Below are positions 26,610-38,050 of a stretch of DNA of 64,000 nucleotides, one piece after another. A program made the translations under genes and the position numbers. The notes beneath the pieces are model-generated. The model worked only from the letters and a program-made list of their open reading frames with translations. It was not told where the DNA came from and searched no databases. Source of the stretch: Epiperipatus broadwayi. Lineage: Eukaryota > Onychophora > Udeonychophora > Euonychophora > Peripatidae. Each line of letters starts with the position of its first letter. The stretch's first letter is position 1. Location: positions 496,001 through 560,000 of the forward strand of contig JAQFVV010006633.1 in assembly GCA_028023455.1 (NCBI GenBank). The letters run 5' to 3'.

Positions 26610-27420
26610 TTGCAGATTAAGAACACTGCATGAGAAATAATTATTAGAATAACATATGATCCATATTTCACACCATCAATTAACAAAAGAATTACTATAT
26701 TGCATAAATAATAACCAATAGCAAAATATATGATTTACATCTAAAATTCTCCATTAAAAATAGAACTATTTGCTCTGCATGTATAACAATTATAAATTCA
26801 CACTTAAAGACTTTAGCTAAGAGCACTAAATAAAAGATAACTAATAAACATCACATGATCATCATTTCTTATGTTGGCATATAACTGTTATTAAAACATG
26901 CAAAACTCACTATACGTATTGCCACTCTATGCAAGATAGAGTAATCAGTGGTTGTCAGAAGGCTCCTCACTGAGGAATGCCACAAGTCAAAAACTAGTCT
27001 GGGGATATTGGATGAGTAGGCACTAGATGGGGATTTTATGCACAAGCCTTCTGGCATCCATTGATTACTCAAGCTTGCAGAGAGTGGCAATATGAATAGT
27101 GAGTTTTGCCTGTTTTAGTAAGAGATAACTGTTTGAATGTTATCAACAAAAAGCAGAAATATTACATTGCACAAGTAATAACTATTAATAAAGAATGTGA
27201 AACATATTTAAAAATTCCAACTAAAAGCAGAATTACTACATTGCTTAAATGATAATATTAATAAAAATTTATTAAACAAATTTGAATCTCTGGCTAAAAA
27301 CAGAAGTATTGCATCGAATGAGTAAATATTACTAAAATATATAAGCCACAATGGATGCCCTCATCTAAAGTTAGAATTACTGCAATGCATGAGAAATAAC
27401 TACTAACAAAAATAAATCCA
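26610..27420. repeat. Decayed tandem array, unit about 70-77 bp, split by a foldback element
   Basis: A unit with the core aa(a/g)cagaattactacattgca then an A-rich stretch with taataactattaataaa recurs, diverged, at about 26690, 27150, 27227, 27298 and 27370, with weaker copies near 26616. The array is interrupted by the foldback element at 26883-27133. Confidence 0.65.
26883..27133. mobile_element. Foldback MITE, about 250 bp
   Basis: The left arm begins aactgttattaaaacatgca and continues with aaaactcactat and attgccactct. The right arm, read on the other strand, begins aacagttatctcttact and continues with the same blocks, including tgagtaatca and the agaaggct core. The arms are about 95 bp, around a centre of about 60 bp. 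It has no coding capacity: the 73-codon minus-strand ORF here (26869-27090) simply reads through the palindrome. Confidence 0.85.
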
Positions 27421-28870
27421 AATGGATTTTGGTATAACAGTTGAAATATAAATAAATATGTGAAGATATCCAAAAATTGATTTATAGAGAAGCTTTAATA
27501 AAATTATAGACAATACTAAAAGTCCATATGAATAGAAATGTGTGAGAATTTTTTATATATATAAAATAAAATTGTTTATTAGCTATTTAGTAATAACATA
27601 TCTAGTGTGTATAATATTTACGTTTAGTAGAGTTAGAACTGGAATAAAAAACCGTAAATTTGGTAAAAAATCAAAATGGATTTCATTAAGAGGAGGTGAA
27701 TAAAAAGTAAATTTTAAATGTTACTCAAAAAAACTTGTAAGGGTAATAAATATTAATTTTAGGCCTAGAAAAAACTTATAAAATAATCAATATGAATAGA
27801 TTTGGATTTGATAAAAGTCATTGAAAGACTTTACATAATTTTTCATAAATACCAATTGAAAAATAAACAGTAACGAAAGATACTTGTGAAATGGATTAAC
27901 GGAAAGATCTCTGATTATCTTTTACATTTATTTTCTTTGTACAAGAATTGAAAGTTAAAATAAATAAAAAATGGGGATAGCAATTAGGATTCCCAAAGCA
28001 GGAATCAATCAAGAATATAATATGAAGTTTCTATTTTGCAACTGATACAACATTTTTTTGCACATAGTGTAAATAAGAATCCATTATTAGAAAAGTATTC
28101 AGAGATAGAAAAAAATATAAAATTTAAATTCGTGAAAAAAAAATCGAAAATAATAATAATGAATTAATGTAAGCCTTTAAAATACAAAGATATAAAATAG
28201 GCAATATTTGCTTTGAAAAAAATGGAGTATTTATAAACAATGTATTTAAGTATTCAGTTAGAAATGAAAATGAATTATATGAACAGAAAAAAATTAAAAT
28301 TGATAAGAAGAAAAAAGTTGAGTAGAATCAATTAAAAATATGTCAGGTTTTTCATTTAGCAACTGAAATATATAGAACAATAAAGAAGGATCAGTGATAT
28401 TGGCTTAATATTTAAAAATGATATATTTTATATTAGCCTGAAAACTCAATTTTTTTTAGATAGAATTATTGTTATTATTTAAAAAAACAAATATGCAAAT
28501 AGGATTTTTGTCTTATTTCTATTACTTTGCTATATTAAATATTTTATTTTAAAATTACACCAAGTGTTAAATTGTAAATAGCAAATAAGGCTATTAATAA
28601 AAAAGAAATGGGATAGAATTCTTTTTTTAATAAAAGAAAATTAAAGATTTTTAGAAGACTACAAACTAAGAATGCAAGTATATAAGATAAAAGAGTAAAT
28701 AGTATAACTGTATATTGCAAACCCAATTAAAAAGAAATCTTTATTGAACACATATGCTTAATTAAAACAGAAATTGGACTGGTGATAGCATAAATAAGAT
28801 AAATATGCAAATTTATTCATATTTTACAACTGATTCTTTAACATGAAACTATTTTCATATACAAATAAAA
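27421..28870. other. AT-rich, faint long-period repetition
   Basis: No gene seen. Strings such as ttgcaactgata (28035), tagcaactgaaa (28358) and tacaactgattc (28825) suggest a very decayed tandem repeat. The block 28487-28560 is related to 30790-30970 and provides an empty site for the SINE there. Confidence 0.45.
28487..28560. repeat. Paralogous copy (empty site) of 30795-30970
   Basis: The block aaatatgcaaataggatttt, then tgtcttatttct, ttactttgctat and attttaaaattaca, matches 30799-30970, except that the latter has a SINE inserted after aaagtatt. This paralog therefore shows the pre-insertion arrangement. Confidence 0.7.
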
Positions 28871-30000
28871 TACTCTGAAAAAAATTTGCGGTGAGTCAAG
28901 CCACTATAAAAAGGTATAACTGTATAGATATAATCTCACATAATAGCACTGAATTAACTTTCAGCAAATTCTCACCACAATCATAGTGCAAAATTAATTA
29001 ACTAACTGGGTTGAGAGCAGGATAAATATATAATGTATAAAATATGCAAATTATTGCAGCAAAAAATGTAAATTATAAGTGTCAAATGTTTCATTTTTTT
29101 GACAAAGGGATCCAAGACTCCATTCTGTTTTTGAATTTGGGTCTCTTACAATAACCTATGCTGTATTATACTTTCTCTTATGATTACCCCTCTCTATGCA
29201 GATGGTCTTAACATTAGAAGGAGAAAACATATGTCCTGTAGTAACTCATGATCCGGGAAAACTGACTTATGTTGCCTATTATCCTTTTAATAAAGAAAGG
29301 AGTGCTGGGCAACTCTGGTAGATCTATTAGATTGAATTTCCCCATAGCATACTGCAACAAAACTTCAAAAAAATTTGCTCGGACATTGAATAGTATTTAG
29401 AATACTGCACTCTCTTACCAATCTTCTGAATAATACTAAAGACAGAATTCTATTTGAACACACTTCTCAAATAACTATAAAATTTTATTCCCATCTCCAG
29501 CTTATAATGTAGCATACTATGGAGAGTCTTCAGTTAATAGATTTATGAGAGTCATCCATGCATTCCTATCTTTATAAAAAGGCCAAACAACATTAGCAAC
29601 GCAAGTCAATTTTACAGGATCACAAGCTTGCTACAGGACATGTTTTCCCCTTCTAACATTAAGACTATCTGCATAGAAAGGAATGATTGTAAGAGAAAAT
29701 TTGTGTAGGCAGGATTATGACAAAAGACTCAAATTCAATCAACAGGAAGAAATCTTGCATCCCTTTGTCAAAAATATGGAACATATGACATTCAAAATTT
29801 ACATTTCTGGCTGCAATAATTTGTATATTTTATAAAATATATATTCATCCTGCTCTCAGTGCAGTTAGTTAATTGATTTTGCACTATGATTCTGGTAAGA
29901 ATTTGCTGAAAGGTAACTCAGTACTATTAAGTGAGAATATATCTATATGGATATACCTCTTTTCATAGTGGCTTGACTCAGCTCAAGTTTTTTCAGAGTA
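28871..30000. mobile_element. 1,130-bp palindromic foldback element
   Basis: Both ends read TACTCTGAAAAAA inward. Pairing can be followed almost to the centre near 29430. The matching blocks include gagtcaagccactat, cagcaaattct, tcatagtgcaaaat, gagagcaggat, gacaaaggga, tctatgcagat, catgtcctgtag and atagcatact. The arms are therefore about 560 bp with scattered mismatches and small indels. A TA dinucleotide at each edge would fit a Tc1/mariner-type TA target, but that is only suggestive. No ORF of note; RNA read through it would form a very long hairpin. Confidence 0.9.
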
Positions 30001-30853
30001 TTATAATTGATTCTTTAATCTTATTTATTAACACAAAATACATTAATAGCCTGAAGATGTATAAAATAATTATAAAATTTCTTTATAGTTGTAATATTTA
30101 CTAGGTTGCTTTTCAACTTTGAGTAGCGGCAGTTCGGGAGAGTTCTGAATACCCATCATCATTCCATTTAGATTTTTATTTTCTAAGTTAATTTGTTTTA
30201 AAAAGAAATGATTTTAGAAAAAGAAGATAATATTTAGGTTATATATGTGGCTTAAAATTTATAAGATATAGAGCAAAAATAGAAAGCATGAAAGTTATAT
30301 TAGAAAATGAGGTTAGACAGCAAAACAATATGAAAACTAATATTCTTGATTTAAGTCAGTTTTGAGTCACTTCAAAACTCTTATTCTCACAAGTGAAAGG
30401 TTAATAATAAGCATTACCATTAACAGCAATTATTAAATTATTATAGTGATTTCCCTCCCAGTGCTAAACAAAAATTTAAGCAATACATTTTTAACCTATC
30501 AATTCTGCTATTAAAATGCTTATGATAATCCTAAATGTAATTTTGAACATTGTTTCATCATATCTGCGCACATGCTAAAATTCTTAAAGAGTAACTAACA
30601 CTGCTAAACTATACATTTTTAATATACACACACATATATATATATATATAAGAGTGTAAAAACTGCATATGCATTAATTAGAATTTATATTTCATTGAGT
30701 TTTATTTTTTATTTTGAATCATGCAAGACTAAAACAGATAATGTTGAGAAGATGAGACTGCTGTCCTTTTGTTTTTGCATTACTAGAAAAAAAGTAACAA
30801 ATATGCAAATAAGATTTTTGTCTTATTTCTTTGACTTTGCTATGTAAAGTATT
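30001..30853. other. AT-rich intergenic, no gene seen
   Basis: No supported gene. A short (CA)n(TA)n run lies at about 30627-30650. From about 30795 it is the paralog of 28487-28560. Confidence 0.45.
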
Positions 30854-30946
30854 GTGGTCGAGAGGTCAGCGACAGCTGCTTTACAAGCAGTTGTCCCGGG
30901 TTAGTGGGTCCGCTTCCCAGCTGATGCTATGACACATGAGGGAAAA
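30854..30946 (+). mobile_element. tRNA-derived SINE, copy 3
   Basis: GTGGTCGAGAGGTCAGC (A-box region), B-box region GGGTCCGCTTCCC (one change from copy 1), then CTGATGC, TATGACACATGA and an A-rich tail. The first bases of the acceptor stem are missing, so it is slightly 5'-truncated. Flanking aaagtatt repeats (30846-30853 and about 30946) are a target-site duplication, supported by the empty-site paralog at 28540. Confidence 0.9.
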
Positions 30947-30975
30947 AAGTATTTTAATGTTTAAATTACAAAACA

Positions 30976-31076
30976 CAAGCGTTTGTGGTCGAGTGGTCAG
31001 CACAGGTAACTTACAAGCAGTTGTCCGGGGTTTGTGGGTTCGCTTCCCAGCCGATGCTTTGACACATGAAAAAAAC
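30976..31076 (+). mobile_element. tRNA-derived SINE, copy 4
   Basis: Starts caagcgtttgtggtcgagtg, with B box GGGTTCGCTTCCC, CCGATGC and then TTTGACACATGA plus an A-rich tail with interspersed C. It lies 30 bp after copy 3 in the same orientation. The plus-strand ORF at 30936-31175 reads through it and is not a gene. Confidence 0.9.
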
Positions 31077-31516
31077 AAACAAACTAAAACACAAATGAAA
31101 ACAGTAAATTTATTTACCACTATCTATAAAAAAAAAAAACTCCTCATGTGTAATGATGATATCCAGCACCACTAAATAAATGACCTCTCTTAAAAGAATT
31201 AAAAACTGTTAGATATTACAGTCATTTTTTCAATGTAAGCAGTTTAGCAATCATCTTACAAAAGCTTTAGACTTGCAAATTTACCATGAGATAACAATGG
31301 CAGCATACAACAAGTTATTGAGCAACAATGAATGATTATATACACTATATATATAATCTGGACATTTCTAATACGTAAATAGCACTTTTATATTTCAAAC
31401 ATATGGTTATAAACGCTGAAAAGAAAATAATAATGGCTCATAACATACTAAAATAAAACCATGCATAATTATAAAGGAAAACATAGAAAAAAAAAAAGGC
31501 ATTCAAATAAGTAAAG
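31077..31516. other. AT-rich spacer, no gene seen
   Basis: AT-rich sequence between SINE copies 4 and 5, with no supported feature. Confidence 0.4.
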
Positions 31517-31622
31517 AGTTATCGGTTAGCCGAGAGGTCAGCGCAGCTGCCTTGCAAACTGTTGGTTGCAGACGGTTGTTGCGGGTTCGCATCCCGGCAG
31601 ATACTATGACATATGAAAAAAA
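31517..31622 (+). mobile_element. tRNA-derived SINE, diverged copy 5
   Basis: Reads atcggttagccgagaggtca, then gcgcagctgccttgcaa, B box GGGTTCGCATCCC, and CAGATACTATGACATATGAAA. The layout matches the other copies, but the acceptor sequence differs (GTTATCGG with CAGATAC) and there is an extra internal duplication (gttggttgcagacggttgtt). It may be a separate subfamily. Confidence 0.8.
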
Positions 31623-33027
31623 AACAAATATAATAATTTATAATCTAATAAAAAATGATTAATAATCAGCAGTGCATTTATTGAAGCAATTGTTATAAAA
31701 ATACGCACTTGTGAGGTAAAATTTGTGTAATATATACTGGATAGTATATAAATAATTATCTTTATATATTTATTATACATACTATTTCAAGGACATCTAA
31801 ATTTGTAGATTTTGACTTTGAACAAAAAAAAAAAAAAGACAAATAGCTGTAAACATGTGATACGAATTTGTTAGTAAATTTTCAATTGCATAAATTAGCA
31901 TTGAAAAACTTCAAGTGACAGCTGGAAGATGAAAAAAAATATATTAACTGACTACAAAGATTTTTTAACTTTAAAATTCAAACTGTATTTAGTTTTTTCA
32001 AAAATATTCTAAACACATAAGTTGTAAAGACACATTTTAAATATCTGGTATAGACACACACACACACATATATATATATATGTTACAGCTTTTATGCATG
32101 AACTATTGTTATTAACCTGATTATTAGATTATAAATTTAATAAACTGTGTATTATTTCAACTGTAACTGCTAGTAAAATCAAAACACTACTGTTCAACAT
32201 GCAGACGTTAAAATTGGTATAGCACAAAATATATCAGGGGTACAAAGGTATTTGAGAATATTCATAGATGAGACTTCAACACAACTGTAATATAGCAAAT
32301 GATTATAATCAGAAAAAAAACATAAATTTACACACTATATAGATCTTCATTAAGACAGTACTCCTTATATAAATATTACAAAAAAAAATAAACCTGTAAA
32401 TATAATCATAATTTTGAAATTGAGTTCAAATCTTAATTCAATAACATATTATTTAATTAGTGTAGTACAGAATAAGAATAATAAATTAGATAAAGTATAT
32501 ATATGTGTGAGATATTCTTAAAAAAATCATTGCATTATTCCTTCAAAATGTTTTTTTATCTTTATATTAATAATAGTTTGATATTTACTAATTAATCATT
32601 GGATGACTAAATGAATCGTGGTCGATTGGTTAAGAGAACATTCTAATTTTATTTGGAAAAAAATTCAGTTACCTGAAATTTTTCTAATAACTATCCAGAT
32701 TCCATTTACAAAACTTGTGCATAATCAAGATATAATGTGAGTGTAATAAATCAGAAGCATGTCTTAATATCTCTAATTCATTTCAAACTTTAACACATCT
32801 TCTATTAACAACTAAGAAGCAAAATAAAGTGCATTAGTATAGTTAAATATATAAAATTTTGACTATATTAATATAGGAACAAAAATTTATATTCCTAAAA
32901 GATGGAGTATGAGAGATTCTTATAGTTTGGTAAATATATAGTATTGAGAAAATATAATTTTATTCATTAAAAAGCTAATTCTGAATTTGAATGCCATAAT
33001 AACAAGAAACAAATAGATAGTAAAAAA
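31623..33027. other. AT-rich, with a satellite-like unit at its right end
   Basis: No gene seen. The stretch 32925-33005 (aaatatatagtattgagaaa, ttattcattaaaaagct, then tgaatgccataataac) is a diverged copy of units at 36345-36430 and 36660-36745. A (CA)n(TA)n run is at about 32052-32080. Confidence 0.5.
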
Positions 33028-35924
33028 CAAACACTTTCAAGCACTCTTCAACTATCCACACTATCTCATACAACTGATGCACATGACCACACACGTGTAG
33101 AAAAGATAAATAATCACCAATATATGTATTTCATGCTGAACCTGCACTCATCAGTTGGTCCAGATTATTATCTTCCATACATATAAATAATCAGTGTTCA
33201 GTTTATAGTAAGATAGCACATCTTCATAATTTAATGGACAGGCTTCAATCTAATCCAACCTTCATCTCTTCAGCTAATAATATTGGCATCAGCATGGGAT
33301 TTTTCCAGATTTTCAATGATATGGATGGCTGAAGAGTTGGAGGTTGAAGTAGCTTGAAGCTTGACCATTAAAGTATGAAGATTTGCTATCTTAATGTAAA
33401 CTGAGCACTGAATATATATATATATATATATTGAAACAGACAGATCGGAGAACCGATCTTCGTTTCAGGTGTTTTCATGTACGGTAATTCAAACTACTGT
33501 TCGCCCGCAGTGAGGTTTTGTCTATTTCAAATTATAATAAAATTTAGTTATGTATTTTATAGTTATAAATAAATATGTAAAGATCCCGTATATAAATGTC
33601 ACAAACCATGAAATAATATTTGTGTGTGCGTGGTTTGTGAATTTGTATCATTTAATTTAAAGTTTCAGTGCGGGCGTATTTGTTTAAATTATAGTTTTTT
33701 TAAAATTGTATAAAGTCGTTTAAAAATACTGATCAAAAGTCACATTCCTTTGATCAGTGTTTTTAATTAAAATCTAATTTGCACAAATGTACAGAGCAAT
33801 TAAGTTGTATTCAAAATTAGTAAGGAATTTTTTATATGTAATTACTATGTCAATTTAAAAATAGCGTATAAAATTAAAAGATTGCTAGAAACAGATAAAT
33901 TGATTGTTGGTCAAGCTGGAAAGGAGGCGGAGCCTAAAATAAAAACAAGTCGGAAAGGTCAGCAGTGGCTATTTTACAGAAAAACTTTCATTCTAACTTT
34001 GGTCGTGTTTGAGAGAGGTAGTCTCGAGACAGCACAGCAGTTGAGAATAATTTAAGCATCTTTATTAAGAAGTTCACCAGTGAATCGCAATGTTGATGGG
34101 CTAAGTGCCAGGAGCTGGTCTCTGCCCCGCCAATTTGGATCTTCGTGCCGCTGACTGATCATGTTTCATATACCTCACAATTTCCAGCTTCCAATCTCAA
34201 AATTAACTATGCCTTGCAAGTAACTTTCAAAATGCGCGCCTACGTTCAAGCCAAGCTGGATGAAGAAAGAAGAGTAACTCTGTTACACGAACTTTAACTT
34301 TCTTCCGAGCTTAATGTTATCAATCAAGTAAATCATATGTAAGTTTTTATGTCATTTATCATGCTTTGTTTAACCTGTCAGTAAATTTTCTTTTCTTTTA
34401 ATCCTCCGCTCTAGTCTTTAGAAATAATTTATAAAAATTGTAATTAGTAGTAATAATAATTCAAGTTAATGCTTTTATATTTTTTTATGTTGTTTATTCC
34501 CTAAACAAACGATGCCAATAGTAACATTTCCCAACTCTGTGTAAAACTAGTGTTCAATAATGATCAAGATTTTAAAAGTAATTTCGTTTTATTAAAGTAA
34601 ATATTCTTTCATACTCCGAGTTGGTAAATGTTAAGTCTCTTTATTAATCTATGTTAAATTGTCATATCATTGCAATCTAAGGTTTAATCTCAAATATATA
34701 AAATGGTTTTAAAGTGTTATATTAATGTCACGTATGATCTGAGAAATAACTCTCTGTATTAAAATGATACTATCGCTACCGTCTGTCAACCTGAAGGGTC
34801 AGGAGTTTCAGAGTAAAATTAACTAATTATTGTTTTCACGGTCAGTTTACTCCCGCTATGTTTTATTGGGATATGGATCTCAGCTTGTGGCGTAGAAACA
34901 GACAAATAGTTTCCAGGTTTTGTATAATGTCTTTTAAAAATCCACTTCAAGTTCTCGTCCGTGATTGTCTGTGGCAATGCCTTCCCTTCGCTGAAGTTAG
35001 CGTCTCGCCATTCTACCATTGGGGAATGAAAGCAGTTTCTTTCCCGGTAATCTCTTGGATCACCGGGGTTCGAAATGACCCCGGCTGGTTGTCGTGTCCC
35101 GGAACTACTTGGGGGCATTAAGCCTTGTCAAAGTACAAGCCGCCCGGTATTCCGTTAATGCACCGCAATTGATTACTGTAGGGCTCTTGAATCCAGGCAA
35201 CCACCAGTACATCTACCTTTTATTTCGTATTTATATAAAACCACCTCCAACTGTTCGTCTACGTAACGGCTCGAGCCTATTCAAATAAAATAAGTTAATA
35301 AAAATTCTTTAGATAAATATGTTTTCAATGCTAAAATACTCTGATTCTCTTAACCATCCGTCAATCATTTAATTACACAGCTATTGGCATGAGTTTGTTC
35401 ACTAAATAAAACGTTCACTAAAGACTAGTAGCCAAATACAAGAGGATTTATGAAGTCTTACCGTACTGTATAACACTATATTTATATGCTGTCTATTTTT
35501 ATTATATAACACTATATTTATATGCTTTCTATTTGTCTCATTTAACACTATATTTATATGCTTTATATTTTGCTTATTAAACACTTTATTTAATCTAAAT
35601 TTTTGTGTCCTCCACCTTATTACTCTCTAAGTCTATTTAGCCACTTACTGTCTGTATTGGCAACTTAAATATATACGTCACATAAATGACCGTCCCAGTA
35701 TCTATAGTCTAATAAATCTATTTATCATTAACTGTAAGAATTTAGTCTATGTTCTGAGCTGAGCTAGAAAAGGGATAACCCCGTGCTGTTATAAAGTCAT
35801 CATCGGTTAGTCATACCGGGGTTTGTGTTTGAATTCAGTTGGCGTTTTGGAATTAATTCTTAAACGTGGGCTGGGTTTGAACTCGGGTACTGTGTATGAG
35901 TAAGCGTGGTGGATTTATACCGGT

Positions 35925-35955
<31 letters not shown>

Positions 35956-36106
35956 GGGAGATGATAATCTGGAATAATTTATGAGTGCTGGTTCAGCATG
36001 AAATATGTATATTGGTAATTATTTACCTTTTCTACATGTGTGTGGCCATGTGTATCAGTGGTGTGAGATAGTGTAAATAGGTGAAAGGTACTGGAAAGTC
36101 TCTGTT
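33028..36106. mobile_element. Foldback element split by a solo LTR
   Basis: The left arm 33028-33290 pairs with the right arm. Its inner part is 33315-33413 (read inverted: cagtgctcagtttacattaa, then gatagcaaatcttcat). Its outer part lies beyond the LTR at 35950-36106 (read inverted: actatctcacac, tgatacacatggcc, tttcatgctgaacc). Removing the LTR at 33432-35927 restores a continuous palindrome of about 580 bp, centred near 33300. The LTR entered an (AT)n run within the right arm. Confidence 0.85.
33432..35927 (+). mobile_element. Solo LTR, 2.5 kb, AT-flanked
   Basis: It starts TGAAACAGACAGATCGG and ends ACCGGTACA, and both edges abut (AT)n runs (33414-33431 and 35928-35955). TG...CA termini and the matching flanks indicate an LTR. 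No second copy or internal region is present, so it is probably a solo LTR left by recombination. The GGTACA end is shared with the LTR ending at 46780. It contains a GC-richer island (about 34780-35290) and a leader-like stretch near 33950-34350. The short ORFs of 34819-35288 on both strands were not recognised. Strand is taken from the TG-to-CA order and the promoter-like position only. Confidence 0.65.
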
Positions 36107-36249
36107 CAAATCCCCTTTATTTACAATTAAACAATGCCTGTATTTCAAATCTTTATTAGTTAGGCAAAAATAGTTCACTTTTATCCTACTATAACAATGT
36201 TCTATAGTAAATAAATCAAACAATTTCAGCAGAGGTGAAATTCTGCATA

Positions 36250-36780
36250 GTCAGTGACATTCATCAAGTATTAATCAAACCAGCTTACAATTTTAAGTAG
36301 CAATCAACATGTCAGTTCTAATAATTTTATTAAGCTTATAAATAAAGTATGGTTATTAAATATATAGTAATGAGAATATAATACTTTATTCATAGAAAAG
36401 CTATGTCTGAATGGGCATACCACAATGATAATTCACTACTTAAGACTTTATTGAGTTATTTAAACAATGTTATAAAGACTGATATCTTCCTCATATCAAT
36501 TCAATTTATGACTTTAAACTATAATTCATGTTGTCCAACCACATACTATTATATAGTACATCATTGACACATAAAATGATGAAACAGAGATCTTCATAAA
36601 TTATTAGTCAATCCAGCTTATCGATTCAAATTAATAATCAAGATATAAATTCTGCTATTTTAATAAGTCATGAATATGTAGCTAAGAGGATATATAATTG
36701 CATTTATGGAAAAGTTAAGTTCAAATGCCTACAATAATAATTCAGTGTGATAGTTATATAAAAACACACCTTAACTAGCA
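36250..36780. repeat. Satellite-like repeat units, period about 332 bp
   Basis: Two successive diverged units: catcaagtattaatcaaacc at about 36262 and cataaattattagtcaatcc at about 36594. In each this is followed by an internal block ending in a ttcat(a)gaaaagct-like string and an aatg...acaat(g/a)ataattca string. A third partial unit lies at 32925-33005, on the other side of the foldback element. Confidence 0.6.
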
Positions 36781-37431
36781 TTGATGCAAGAATATGGATA
36801 CTCTTTACAAGTTTGTTAAAGTAACTATAGAGTTTGATTTGTATTGCAGTAGGTACAATCAAAATTATTTTTTCTTTAAGAAAGATTGCATATTCTTAGT
36901 CCTATTTATTTAATAGCTATAGTTTATTTATTGCACAGTAAAACTAATAGAATTTACATCTTCATCATTGTTTAAAACTGTGAGCTCATTTGATTAATAC
37001 TTTTTGATAATCACTGAGAATAGGCATTTTACTCATTTTGAATAAAAATGATTAATTTGTTTATTATATAATAGCCTGCAGTGATTTGTAGGGGAGAATT
37101 CTGCATTGATAGTGTTATGTTTTGCATGTGGAAAATGATTTTTTTAAAAAAAGAAAAAATAAGGAGTCATATTTTATATATAGTACAGAGAATGTGTTAA
37201 ATAAACAATGTAATTATGTTAGTGTTCACAATTTATGGAAAGTGGGCCATTCACATAGGAACATTACTGTTGTGTGATTTTAATGAGATTTAAATATTAA
37301 CATTGTATTGTACCCAAGATGGGGGAAGAAGCTATAATCTGGCTATAGCAAAGGAATTATTTTTTAAAATTTATATAGGCATTTTAATTTTGTAAAATTA
37401 TTCTAGTGTATTTTGTTTAATATATGTATAT
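36781..37431. other. AT-rich intergenic, no gene seen
   Basis: No supported gene or repeat, although the sequence just before 37432 may hold an unreadable part of the Penelope-like fragment. Confidence 0.4.
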
Positions 37432-37677
37432 ATGTGTCAGAGTAATTTAAGCTTAAATGAAAGAATAAAGGTACATAAAACTAAGGTTAGAAATAAATAT
37501 CTCAGTTCTGATTTATATACCCACAAAAAAGTTACAGGCCATACTATTAATTTTGATGAAGCTAAGGTTGTCTTCTTTGAGAGAAATGAAGAATTTAAAA
37601 ATCTTTATTATTAAAAATTTATGATTCTGAAGCAATTAACTTATTTAAAAGTTCTTTTAATATTAAGGGTGTATAGA
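37432..37677 (+). pseudogene. Penelope-like element, GIY-YIG C-terminal fragment
   Basis: The frame 37432-37614 reads SLNERIKVHKTKVRN, then DLYTHKKVTGHTINFDEAKV and VFFERNEEF. This fits the second half of the Penelope-type GIY-YIG domain: Leu-x-x-Arg-Ile-x-x-His, then a His...Gly-His-x-Ile-Asn-Phe segment. After a one-base frameshift near 37612 the reading continues IYDSEAINLFKSSFNIKGV and stops, as Penelope C-termini do. The GIY-YIG tyrosines and everything upstream are missing. It is more diverged from the 12.9 kb fragment than a recent copy would be, so the two are different families. Confidence 0.75.
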
Positions 37678-37867
37678 AAGTAAGTGGAGTTATGGGTAAT
37701 GTTTAATTTAAATAAGTTATTTTGTAGTTCTATACACTTGAGAAGAGTTAATAACAATGAAACCATTGGTTGTACTAAGAGTTTATTTTCCTGACTAGTT
37801 TGTTTGAGTTGTGAATTTGGGATAATTTTGGGTACTGTTCTATTAGATTGTGTCAGCCACTTGATAG

Positions 37868-38050
37868 TGCTATTTATATGCAAAAGCAGATAAATATGCC
37901 ATTTACATGGCCACTGCCTTCCAGGCCTATATATCTATGCAAAAGCACAGAAAGAAGCCGTTTAAATGCAGCAGCTAGCACCAATGGTGTTATTTCTATG
38001 CTATGAAGCACAGAAAAGATGCCACTTATCAGTGGCTGCCCTGCTTTAGT
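37868..38050. repeat. Three diverged repeats of about 60 bp
   Basis: The unit tattt(a/c)tatgcaaaagca(c/g)a followed by a (g)ccatttaaatgg-like block and cactgcc recurs at about 37870, 37931 and 37990. It is a short minisatellite. The ORFs that cross it (37874-38083 minus, 38003-38266 plus) were not recognised. Confidence 0.6.

Noticed and set aside
32612-32645. tRNA or SINE start (gtggtcgattggttaagag)
   Set aside because: It resembles the A-box end of the SINE, but no B box or tail follows, so it is at best a scrap.
34819-35288. ORFs on both strands in the GC-richer part of the 2.5 kb LTR
   Set aside because: Neither reading matches a known family, and the two overlap on opposite strands. 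The composition rather than coding explains the open frames.
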